A stretch of DNA of 9,985 nt from Halobacteriales archaeon QS_9_70_65 (GTDB lineage Archaea > Halobacteriota > Halobacteria > Halobacteriales > Haloarculaceae). Positions 1 through 6,133 of the stretch are shown here, one piece after another. The stretch covers positions 1-9,985 of the forward strand of contig PXSC01000029.1 in NCBI GenBank assembly GCA_003023535.1, in the 5' to 3' direction. Both the position numbers and the translations under genes were made by a program. Every line of letters begins with the position of its first letter. The first letter of the stretch is position 1. The notes under the pieces are model-generated. The model did no database searches and was not told the origin of the DNA. It saw only the letters and a list, made by a program, of their open reading frames with translations.

Positions 1-476
1 ACGCCGACGACGTCCCCATCGAGATCATTCCCGGCGTGACGGCGGCGCTGGGCGGCGCCGCCAACCTCGGGGCGCCGCTGTCGAACGACTTCTGTACGAT
101 CTCGCTGTCGGACAAGTGGCGCGGCTGGGCGGAGATCGAGGAGAAGCTCCGGGCGGCCGCAATCTCCGGGTTCGTCGTCGTCCTGTACAACTGCTGGCGG
201 GACTACGAGCGGGCCATCGAGGTGCTGCGGGAGGAGCGGGCCGACGACGTCCCGGTCGCCATCTTCAACGACGCCGGCCGCGGCGAGGCCGGCCGCAACC
301 TCGAGGACGAGACCCATACCATCACGACGCTCGGCGAGGCGACCGACCACGACGAGAAGGTCGGCGGCATGGGAACCAGCATCCTCGTGGGCACCAGCGA
401 GTCCCACGAGTGGGAAAACGACCACGGCACGTACCTCGTGACGCCGCGCGGCGGCCGCGAGGTGGAGGACTTCTAA
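1..476 (+). CDS. cbiH: CbiH/CobJ-type precorrin-3B C17-methyltransferase, C-terminal part (first copy)
   Basis: The gene enters from the left edge; 157 codons in the frame starting at base 3 are present, ending at TAA 474-476. CbiH/CobJ enzymes use S-adenosylmethionine to methylate C17 of the corrin precursor and contract the macrocycle, in the cytoplasm. Family landmarks visible are IPGVTAA at bases 27-47, LGAPLSNDF followed by ISLSD, the strand FVVVLYN, and TPRGG near the C-terminus. The segment after LYN is atypical: most family members read NPxSRxR, whereas this protein has NCWRDYERA and a shorter loop. A second, more canonical copy follows one base after the stop, so the two may have divided labour. 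Family assignment is firm; which copy does methylation or contraction is not known from the sequence. Confidence 0.88.
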   Translation, partial: ADDVPIEIIPGVTAALGGAANLGAPLSNDFCTISLSDKWRGWAEIEEKLRAAAISGFVVVLYNCWRDYERAIEVLREERADDVPVAIFNDAGRGEAGRNLEDETHTITTLGEATDHDEKVGGMGTSILVGTSESHEWENDHGTYLVTPRGGREVEDF

Positions 477-477
477 C

Positions 478-1467
478 ATGAGCACCGACGACACCACGAC
501 CGAGACATCGAGTTCGAGCACCGGGACGGAAACGGAGACGAAAACGAAATCGGCCTGCGGCGCGGGCACGGAGACCGAATCGTCCTCGTCCTGCGGCGCG
601 TCGACGGACTCCGGCGGGACGACGTCGTCCTGCGGCGCGTCGACCGACGACGAGGAAGAAGAGGTCGGCGCCACCGTCGACGACTTCGAGGGCGAGCCGG
701 GGCGGCTGCTCGCGGTCGGACTCGGCCCCGGCGAGCCGGAGGGGATGACGGCGCGGGCGTCGGCCGCCCTGGCCGACGCCGAGCACATCGTCGGCTACAC
801 GACGTACATCGACCTCCTGCCGGACGAGATCACCGACGACGCCGACGACATCTACTCGACGCCGATGTGCGGGGAGGTCTCCCGGACGGAGGAGGCCGTC
901 GACCGGGCGCTTGCGGGCAACGACGTCGCCATCGTCGGCTCCGGAGACCCGAACGTCTACGCCCTGGCCGGCCTGGCGCTGGAGATCCTGGAGTCGAAGG
1001 GCGGCACCGCCTCGGCGGTCGACTTCGAGGTGGTGCCGGGCGTGCCGGCGGCGCAGTCCTGCGGCGCACGGCTCGGGGCGCCGCTGGTCAACGACACCGT
1101 CTCGGTGTCGCTGTCGGACCACCTGACGCCGATGGACGACATCGAGTCACGGCTGCACGCCGTCGCCCCCGAGGGGTTCACGGTCGCGATCTACAACCCC
1201 TGGAGCCGCAAGCGCCGGGAGAACTTCCAGCGCTGCTGTGAGATCCTGCTGGAGCACCGCGACCCCGACACGCCGGTCGGGGTCGTCCACGGCGCCGGCC
1301 GGGACGACGAGAAGACGCGGATCACCGACCTCGGGACGCTGCCGGAGCTGGGCGAGTCCGACATCGTCGACATGACGACCACGATCGTCGTCGGCAACGA
1401 GGAGACGTACGTCTGGGACGGCCGGATGGTGACGCCGCGCGGCTACGAGACGAAGTACGACTACTGA
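478..1467 (+). CDS. cbiH: CbiH precorrin-3B C17-methyltransferase, second copy, with Cys-Gly-Ala repeat N-terminal extension
   Basis: A 329-residue SAM-dependent tetrapyrrole methylase of the CbiH/CobJ family. The catalytic domain runs from about residue 77 to the end. It has the N-terminal SAM-binding loop GLGPG (81-85), GSGDPNVYALAG in the middle, VPGVPAAQS, LGAPLVNDT, IYNPWSRKR, DMTTTIVVGN and a terminal TPRGY, all expected of the family. The first 76 residues are extra. They are rich in Ser, Thr and Glu and contain three Cys-Gly-Ala motifs at Cys27, Cys39 and Cys52, spaced 12 and 13 residues apart, ending in a run of Glu. Bacillus megaterium CbiH60 is known to carry an Fe-S extension at its C-terminus, so a metal or redox role for this tail is conceivable but is inference. 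The ATG lies one base after the previous stop, and GGAGG at 464-468 is a well-placed Shine-Dalgarno. Confidence 0.93.
   Translation: MSTDDTTTETSSSSTGTETETKTKSACGAGTETESSSSCGASTDSGGTTSSCGASTDDEEEEVGATVDDFEGEPGRLLAVGLGPGEPEGMTARASAALADAEHIVGYTTYIDLLPDEITDDADDIYSTPMCGEVSRTEEAVDRALAGNDVAIVGSGDPNVYALAGLALEILESKGGTASAVDFEVVPGVPAAQSCGARLGAPLVNDTVSVSLSDHLTPMDDIESRLHAVAPEGFTVAIYNPWSRKRRENFQRCCEILLEHRDPDTPVGVVHGAGRDDEKTRITDLGTLPELGESDIVDMTTTIVVGNEETYVWDGRMVTPRGYETKYDY
586..644 (+). repeat. Direct repeat encoding the second and third Cys-Gly-Ala motifs
   Basis: A 20-base sequence beginning TCGTCCTGCGGCGC occurs exactly at 586-605 and again at 625-644, 39 bases (13 codons) apart. A degenerate third copy of the core, CTGCGGCGCG, lies at about 555-564. 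The repeat keeps frame and encodes SSCGAST, so the cysteine tail of this CbiH probably grew by local duplication. Confidence 0.8.
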
Positions 1468-1469
1468 CG

Positions 1470-1742
1470 ATGTACGAGATAACGGTCGACCTCGAGACCT
1501 GCGACGGCATCTTCGCCTGCCTCGTCCGGGACGGCCGGTTCGAGGAGGCCGACGACGGGCTGGTGGCGCTGCCGGACGGCGACCGCGCCGGCGGCGAACT
1601 GACGGCGACGTTCGACGACGACCGCCGCGAGGCCGCCGAGCAGGCCGCCGCGGCCTGTCCCGTCGGCGCCATCGCCGTGGCCGACGCCGACGACGGCCAC
1701 ATGGCCGCCGACGGACCGACCCCGACGGAGGGCGAGTCATGA
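1470..1742 (+). CDS. Small single-cluster ferredoxin, probably 3Fe-4S type
   Basis: A 90-residue acidic protein resembling small single-cluster ferredoxins, which are electron carriers in the cytoplasm. Cluster ligands visible are Cys11, Cys17 and Cys63, the last followed by Pro as in the usual CPVGAI ending. In 4Fe-4S relatives the position three after the first Cys (here residue 14) is Cys or Asp; here it is Ile. With three cysteines only, a 3Fe-4S cluster is the likeliest form, though that is inference. The last 20 residues are an acidic tail without motifs. The gene starts two bases after the cbiH stop and overlaps the next gene by ATGA, so translation is probably coupled. No Shine-Dalgarno is evident upstream. 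Its place between cbiH and cbiX suggests it feeds electrons to a step in corrin synthesis, perhaps ring contraction or the Fe-S parts of CbiX. Confidence 0.8.
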   Translation: MYEITVDLETCDGIFACLVRDGRFEEADDGLVALPDGDRAGGELTATFDDDRREAAEQAAAACPVGAIAVADADDGHMAADGPTPTEGES

Positions 1743-2407
1743 GCGCCGAGACCGGCGTCCCCGGCGACCTCCTGGATGCCCACCCCGAGACGGCGTACTT
1801 CTGGGGGCGGGTCATCGGCGACGGGCGGGTGACCACCGAGGGCGTCACCGTCCGTACGAGCGACGAGACGGCCGCCGAGCGGCTGGCGGCCGTCGCCGGC
1901 GCCGAGGGCGTCGATCGCCGCATCATCGAGCGGGAGTACGCCCACGACACCACCATCACCCGCAGCGAGGACCGCTACACGGTGCAGGCCCACGGCGCCG
2001 TCGGCGACCGCGCGGCGGCGGCGCTGGGGCTGCCGTTCGAGGGCGACCCCGGCGGCTACCGGCTCGACGCCCTGGCCGACTTCGACCGCCAACTCCTCCG
2101 CGGAATCCTGGAGGGCTGCGGGACGATCTGTTTCAAGTCCTCCGCCGGGACCGTCGGCGTCTCGTTCGTCCACGACGACCGAGCGCTGCTGTCGGCGGTC
2201 GGCCGACTGCTCGAGGAGGTTCCGGTCGAGGCGCCGTACGGCGAGCTCGCCGAGACGTCCTCGGGCGGCTACTGGTTCGGCCTCGAGGACGCGGCCGTGC
2301 CGGCCGTCGGCGAGTGGCTCTACGAGGGCAGCGGCGACACGGGGCTGTTCGCGCCGAGCCGCCGCCGGAAGCTCCGCCGGAGCGTCGAGCGCGCGGAGGG
2401 AGTCTAA
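1739..2407 (+). CDS. Cobalamin-operon protein of unknown function with two LAGLIDADG-like motifs
   Basis: A 222-residue protein that I do not recognise as an enzyme of B12 synthesis. Two segments about 100 residues apart resemble the paired LAGLIDADG motifs of homing endonucleases and of the WhiA regulator family: AYFWGRVIGDGRV at residues 19-31 and LLRGILEGCGTI at 119-130. The first keeps the acidic residue (Asp28). In the second the usual acidic position is Cys127 within EGCG, so a nuclease active site looks lost. The C-terminus is basic (GLFAPSRRRKLRRS), which would suit nucleic-acid contact. A domesticated DNA-binding protein, perhaps a regulator of the operon, is my best guess; the fold call rests on motif resemblance only. 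GGAGGG at 1727-1732 is a good ribosome binding site. The stop overlaps the next ATG by one base. Confidence 0.75.
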   Translation: MSAETGVPGDLLDAHPETAYFWGRVIGDGRVTTEGVTVRTSDETAAERLAAVAGAEGVDRRIIEREYAHDTTITRSEDRYTVQAHGAVGDRAAAALGLPFEGDPGGYRLDALADFDRQLLRGILEGCGTICFKSSAGTVGVSFVHDDRALLSAVGRLLEEVPVEAPYGELAETSSGGYWFGLEDAAVPAVGEWLYEGSGDTGLFAPSRRRKLRRSVERAEGV

Positions 2408-3594
2408 TGTTGGACGCCGAGGCGGTCGTGCTCGGCGGCCACGGCTCCCGCCGCGAGAAGTCCAACGAGCAGGTGCGGACGCTGGCGGCGGGGCTGGAGG
2501 AGCGACTCGGGCTGCCGGTCGACGCCGGCTTCATCGAGCTGGCGGAGCCGTCCATCGAGGGCGCCGTCGAGACGCTGGCGCCGACCGTCTCCGACGTGAC
2601 GGTGCTGCCGCTGTCGCTGTTCGCCGCCAGCCACGTGAAGGCCGACGTCCCGCTGGTGGTCAACCAGGCCCGCACCGAGCACGACGTGACGGTCCACAAC
2701 GGCCGCCATCTCGGCGTCCACCCGGCGATGGTGGAGCTGTTGGACGACCGGGCGGCGGCCGTCGAGGCCGAACTGGGCGTCGACCGCGAGGACGACGACG
2801 TGGTGGCGGTCGTCTGCGCCCGCGGGTCGTCGGACCCCGACTCCAACGGCGACGTTCACAAGCTGGCCCGACTGCTGTACGAGGGGCGGGCCTTCGCGGG
2901 CGTCGAGGCGGCGTTCATCGGCGTCACCGAGCCGCTGTTGGACGAGGCGCTACACACCGTCGCCAAGCGCCGCCCGGATGCGGTCGTCGTCCTGCCGTAC
3001 ATGCTCGGCGACGGCGTGCTGACGGGTCGCATTCGCGAGGGCGCCGAGACGTTCGACGAGGAGTACCCCTACGTCGAGGCGGCCTGCGGGGAGCCGCTCG
3101 GTACCGACGACCGGCTGCTGGAGGTGCTGGCCGACCGCTTCGAGGAGGCCCGCGCCGGCGACGTCTCGATGTCCTGTGACACCTGCAAGTACAAGGTGGA
3201 GATGGACGGCTTCGAGGGCGAGGCCGGCGGCGCCCGGGCGATGCTGCGGGCGATGACCCACCAGGCGGCCCACGCCGACCGCTCCGACGTCGACGAGGAG
3301 CCGCACGTCCACGACGCCCCGGACAAGCACATTGCCGTCTGCACGAACCGGACGTGTGCGGGCCAGGGAGCGGCGACCGTCCTCGAGCGGCTCCGGCAGG
3401 CCGCCCGGGACCGCGAGTTGGACGTCCAGATCACGCGGTCGTCGTGTCTCGACCGCTGCGGCGAGGGGCCGAACGTCGCCGTCTACCCCGACAACGTCTG
3501 GTACGGCACCGTCGCCCCCGACGACGCCGACCGCATCGCCTCGTCCCTCGAGCGGGACCGCATCGTGTCCGACCTGGTCGACCAAACCCTCTAA
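2407..3594 (+). CDS. cbiX: Sirohydrochlorin cobaltochelatase CbiX with Fe-S and histidine-rich C-terminal modules
   Basis: A 395-residue class II chelatase that inserts Co2+ into sirohydrochlorin, the committing step of the early-cobalt B12 route. The N-terminal CbiX domain has both catalytic histidines: His12 in GGHGSR and His76 in LFAASHVKADVP. The second CbiX-like domain (about 133-245) has lost them, with Arg139 in CARGSS and Leu205 at the position matching His76, so it is probably structural. Next comes an MSCDTC motif (Cys257, Cys260), matching the MXCXXC site reported to hold a 4Fe-4S centre in Bacillus megaterium CbiX. A histidine-rich linker follows (His285, 289, 300, 302, 308). The end is a thioredoxin-like 2Fe-2S ferredoxin domain with Cys312, Cys317, Cys347 and Cys351 (C-X4-C...C-X3-C). 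I chose ATG 2407 because GGAGGG at 2395-2400 precedes it and the GHGS fold begins there. Confidence 0.95.
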   Translation: MLDAEAVVLGGHGSRREKSNEQVRTLAAGLEERLGLPVDAGFIELAEPSIEGAVETLAPTVSDVTVLPLSLFAASHVKADVPLVVNQARTEHDVTVHNGRHLGVHPAMVELLDDRAAAVEAELGVDREDDDVVAVVCARGSSDPDSNGDVHKLARLLYEGRAFAGVEAAFIGVTEPLLDEALHTVAKRRPDAVVVLPYMLGDGVLTGRIREGAETFDEEYPYVEAACGEPLGTDDRLLEVLADRFEEARAGDVSMSCDTCKYKVEMDGFEGEAGGARAMLRAMTHQAAHADRSDVDEEPHVHDAPDKHIAVCTNRTCAGQGAATVLERLRQAARDRELDVQITRSSCLDRCGEGPNVAVYPDNVWYGTVAPDDADRIASSLERDRIVSDLVDQTL

Positions 3595-3595
3595 C

Positions 3596-3967
3596 ATGAC
3601 CTGCCACGAGATCGAAGCGCTCCGACTCGGCCTGATGAACAGCCTCGGCGTCGGCGACGACGCCGCCCGCAAACACGCCCGCGACGAGCTGGGCGACGAC
3701 CCGGAGCCGCACATCGCGGCGCTGGCTGACGCCGAGAGCCTCGCGGACTGCCGGCGGCACCTCGACACCGCCCTCGTCGAGTTGGAAGAGGAGGTCGCGG
3801 CGGCCGACGCCGACGCCGACGAGTACGACTACCTCCGGGGGCGGCTCGTCGCCGTCCGGGACGCCGAGAGCGCCCTCGAGCGGCTGCTCGGTCACGGCGA
3901 GGGGGTGCTGGAGGGGCTCCGCGAGAGCCACGAGACCCTCCACGAGGCGTTCCCGACGGATGAGTGA
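3596..3967 (+). CDS. DUF3209-type small cobalamin-operon protein
   Basis: A 123-residue acidic, mostly helical protein. The N-terminus TCHEIEALRLGLMN and its slot after cbiX match what I recall of DUF3209 proteins of haloarchaea, whose function is unknown. Potential metal ligands are visible: Cys3-His4 at the start, His27, His39, Cys52, His55, and a HxxxH pair (His112, His116) near the end, all on predicted helices. A helical bundle that holds or hands over a metal such as cobalt would fit the neighbours, but that is inference. The middle (residues 62-80) is a run of Glu, Asp and Ala typical of halophile surface helices. The ATG follows the cbiX stop by one base with no Shine-Dalgarno, and the 3' end overlaps the next gene by eight bases, so translational coupling is likely. 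Confidence 0.75.
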   Translation: MTCHEIEALRLGLMNSLGVGDDAARKHARDELGDDPEPHIAALADAESLADCRRHLDTALVELEEEVAAADADADEYDYLRGRLVAVRDAESALERLLGHGEGVLEGLRESHETLHEAFPTDE

Positions 3968-5210
3968 CGCGGACGCGGCGACGGCCCGCCCGCTCGGCGA
4001 CCTCGACCCCTGCGGCTCCCGGCAGGCGGGCCGCCGCTCCGGGGTGACGCTGACCGACGCGGGACCGGTCGTCGGCCTCGCCGACGGCCGCGTCCGGGCG
4101 TACGGCGACGACGGCCGCCGGTGGACCGCCGACGGCGCGGGCAGCGCGGTCACGCTCGTCCCGTTCGACGACGCCGACGGCGTCCTGGTCGGCGAGCGGT
4201 CGGCCCGCGGCGGAATCCGGCTGCTGGCCGACGGCGCCGAGCGGTGGCGCCACGACGCCGCCGACGTCCTCGGCGGGCCGACGAAGGACACCCGCTTTTT
4301 CCTGCCGATGGTCGTCGACGCCGCCGTCGACGGCGACACGGCATACGTCGCCGCCCGGCGGTACGAGCGCCGGGCGGGCGGCTCCGCGAGCGAAGCGAGC
4401 GGGGGCTCGTCCGACGGCGACCGGCACTTCGAGAGCGCCGTCTACGCGCTGGCGGCCGACGGGTCGGTCCGGTGGCGGTACGACACCGACGCGTCCGTCA
4501 TCTCGGTCGCCCCGCTCGACGGCGGCGTCGCGGTCGCGTACAACCGCTGTCCGGGCGCCCACGACGACGGAGTCGTCGTCCTGGACGGCGACGGCGCCGA
4601 GCGGTGGAGCTGGGACCCGACGGACGGCGCGGGCGCGGCGACGGACCGCCGGGTGGGCGACATCGCGACCCTCGATGGCGACGTCGTCGCCGCCAGCCAC
4701 GCCGACTACCGGGGCTACCGGCTCGCGGCGGGGTCGGTCCGGTGGCGGGTCGACCTCGGGCGGCCGACGGCCCGCGGCGGCGACCGGGTCTACGCCTACC
4801 CCACCCACGTCCATGCGACCGGCGCCGGCGCGGTCTTCCTGACGGGCAACTCCTTCCCGCAGGAGGGCCGGGCGACCGACGCCCGCCACCCGGACGAGCA
4901 GTCGGCCGCCGGCTACGCGCCGGACGGGACCGAGCGGTGGCGGGCGCCGGTCGGCGGCTTCGCCCACGAAATCGCGACCGACGGCCGGCGGCTGCTGGTC
5001 CCGGTCGCCCAGCACTTCCGGGACCGCGACCCCGCGGTCCACGGCTGGCGGCTGTTCGACGTCGCCGACGGCACGGTCGCGGCCGGCGACTGCGACGGCG
5101 TCGTCACGGCCGCCGCCCTCGACGGCGACCGCCGAGCCGCCGTCGAGGAGCCCGTCGCCTACCACGACGACGGGACCGTCCGCGGGCAGTACACCCTGCG
5201 GACGCCCTGA
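3960..5210 (+). CDS. PQQ/WD-like beta-propeller repeat protein of the cobalamin operon
   Basis: A 416-residue protein built of repeats. Six Arg-Trp marks recur at residues 54, 95, 171, 215, 261 and 326, each following a Gly turn (DGAERWR, DGSVRWR, DGTERWR) and spaced 41-76 residues, the pattern of PQQ-type or WD-like propeller blades. There is no signal peptide, lipobox or membrane segment, so unlike most PQQ-repeat proteins it should stay in the cytoplasm. It is unlikely to be a quinoprotein dehydrogenase, since no disulphide or calcium-site motif is evident; a scaffold for operon partners is more plausible, but no function can be assigned. The start overlaps the DUF3209-type gene by eight bases. 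A Ser/Gly/Ala loop at residues 140-152 is coded by a GCGAGCGAAGCGAGC stretch and looks like an inserted low-complexity element. This is the last gene of the plus-strand operon. Confidence 0.82.
   Translation: MSDADAATARPLGDLDPCGSRQAGRRSGVTLTDAGPVVGLADGRVRAYGDDGRRWTADGAGSAVTLVPFDDADGVLVGERSARGGIRLLADGAERWRHDAADVLGGPTKDTRFFLPMVVDAAVDGDTAYVAARRYERRAGGSASEASGGSSDGDRHFESAVYALAADGSVRWRYDTDASVISVAPLDGGVAVAYNRCPGAHDDGVVVLDGDGAERWSWDPTDGAGAATDRRVGDIATLDGDVVAASHADYRGYRLAAGSVRWRVDLGRPTARGGDRVYAYPTHVHATGAGAVFLTGNSFPQEGRATDARHPDEQSAAGYAPDGTERWRAPVGGFAHEIATDGRRLLVPVAQHFRDRDPAVHGWRLFDVADGTVAAGDCDGVVTAAALDGDRRAAVEEPVAYHDDGTVRGQYTLRTP
4386..4400 (+). repeat. Low-complexity GCGAGCGAAGCGAGC element inside the propeller gene
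   Basis: The stretch GCGAGCGAAGCGAGC followed by GGGGG contains a direct repeat of GCGAGC around GAA. It codes for the Ser/Glu/Ala loop between propeller blades. A related CGAAGCGA core is present in the cobN insertion at 9697-9704 and 9724-9731, which suggests the same kind of short sequence spreads through this genome. Confidence 0.5.
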
Positions 5211-5218
5211 GGCCCGAT

Positions 5219-5230
5219 AACGCCGGCGTT
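5219..5230. other. 12-base perfect palindrome after the plus-strand operon
   Basis: AACGCCGGCGTT reads the same on both strands and lies eight bases after the stop of the propeller gene. It could be part of a 3' end signal or a protein site. There is no T-run directly after it, so it is not a convincing intrinsic terminator. The rest of the 5211-5422 spacer shows no gene, only the T-run noted separately. Confidence 0.4.
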
Positions 5231-5405
5231 CGCCATCACGACTGCCCGAACGGCCGGACTGATACGCGGCAGACGAGTCCGTCGACCTCGCGGGGGCAAT
5301 CGAGCAGTCCGCCGTGGTGGTCCGTGCGGTCGTTATCGTCGTTACGCGGCTGCTGGCGGTCACCCGGGACCGGGAGCTGCCGACCGTTCAGAGGTTCGGA
5401 CTAGT

Positions 5406-5419
5406 AAAAAAGCAGCCGC
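5406..5419 (-). terminator. Candidate terminator for cbtBA
   Basis: Read on the minus strand, the cbtA stop is followed within about a dozen bases by a GC-rich stretch CCGCGGCTGC and then six T residues (5411 down to 5406). A T-run after a gene is the usual archaeal stop signal, and A/T runs are otherwise very rare in this window. There is no strong hairpin. Confidence 0.5.
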
Positions 5420-5422
5420 GGT

Positions 5423-6133
5423 TCATTCGGCGACGGTCGGCGCCGCCGTCGCGGTGGGCCGGGGACGGCGCCGTAGCCGGTCGTGGACGGTCGCGACGGC
5501 GCCCCACAGGATGAGCTGTCCGGCGACGACGACGCCGGTGTAGGCGGTCCCGAGGCCGGCCGGAACCGACCCCTCGTAGGCCACCGACGGCGCAACGAGG
5601 ACGGCCCCGACGACGACGGCGGCGAAGACGGCGACGGCACCGGCGGCGCCGGCGGCCCGCCCGGGCAGCCGATGGAACGCCGCGCCGGCGGCCACGCAGG
5701 CCGTCGCGCCGGCGACGGCCAACCCGGCGTACAGCGCCAGCCCGGCGGTCGCCGAGACGGTCGGCTCGACGCCGGGCGCCGCCGGCGGCAGGACGAGCCA
5801 CGGGACGGCGGAGGCGCTGAGGAAGCCACAGAGCCCGAGCAGGTAGCTTCCGCCGACGGCCGGCAGCGCCGGCTCGACGACGTAGGCGACGGCGCCGAAG
5901 ACGACGAGGCCGGCTACGAGGCCGAGCGCGGCGCTGCCGCCGACTGAGACGGCTCCCGCTACCCCGTCGCTAAGCGCGGCGCCGGCGTGATCGTGGCCGG
6001 CGGCCGCGGCGCCGTGGTCCGCCAGGTGCTCTGCGTACTTGACGACCGGGGCGCCGACCAGCGCGACGTAGAGGCCGTAGACCGCGCCGCCGACGGCCCC
6101 CGAGACGGCCCCCCGACGGAGGTGGTCGTACAT
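5423..6133 (-). CDS. cbtA: CbtA-type predicted cobalt transporter subunit
   Basis: A 236-residue integral membrane protein with about six hydrophobic segments (roughly residues 8-30, 58-86, 93-116, 128-153, 160-182 and 194-217). The N-terminus (LRRGAVSGAVGGAVYGLY), the length and the direct linkage to cbtB fit CbtA, a predicted cobalt permease component; the family is assigned to cobalt mainly because it sits in B12 loci. The loop after the first membrane segment carries four histidines (His36, 40, 47, 49), a likely metal-binding entry site. The C-terminal tail is Arg-rich then Pro/Thr/Ala-rich. The start codon shares one base with the cbtB stop, so the two are translated together; no Shine-Dalgarno is seen. 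It would supply Co2+ for CbiX on the facing operon. Confidence 0.85.
   Translation of the reverse strand: MYDHLRRGAVSGAVGGAVYGLYVALVGAPVVKYAEHLADHGAAAAGHDHAGAALSDGVAGAVSVGGSAALGLVAGLVVFGAVAYVVEPALPAVGGSYLLGLCGFLSASAVPWLVLPPAAPGVEPTVSATAGLALYAGLAVAGATACVAAGAAFHRLPGRAAGAAGAVAVFAAVVVGAVLVAPSVAYEGSVPAGLGTAYTGVVVAGQLILWGAVATVHDRLRRRPRPTATAAPTVAE

Noticed and set aside
2314..2406. An in-frame upstream extension of cbiX starting near 2314
   Set aside because: It lies wholly inside the preceding gene in another frame, its translation is Arg/Pro-rich shadow sequence, and ATG 2407 has a good ribosome binding site and starts the GHGS fold.
1739..2407. An active homing endonuclease or intein in the operon
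   Set aside because: No splicing motifs or interrupted host protein are present, and the second motif lacks its acidic residue.
3591..5363. A 590-codon open frame on the minus strand opposite the DUF3209-type and propeller genes
   Set aside because: Its translation is Val/Arg/Gly/Ala-rich without motifs, and it mirrors the GC-biased codons of the plus-strand genes.
5314..5514. A 66-codon plus-strand open frame in the convergent spacer
   Set aside because: It runs into cbtA antisense, has no family motif or good start context, and becomes Arg-rich as expected of shadow sequence.
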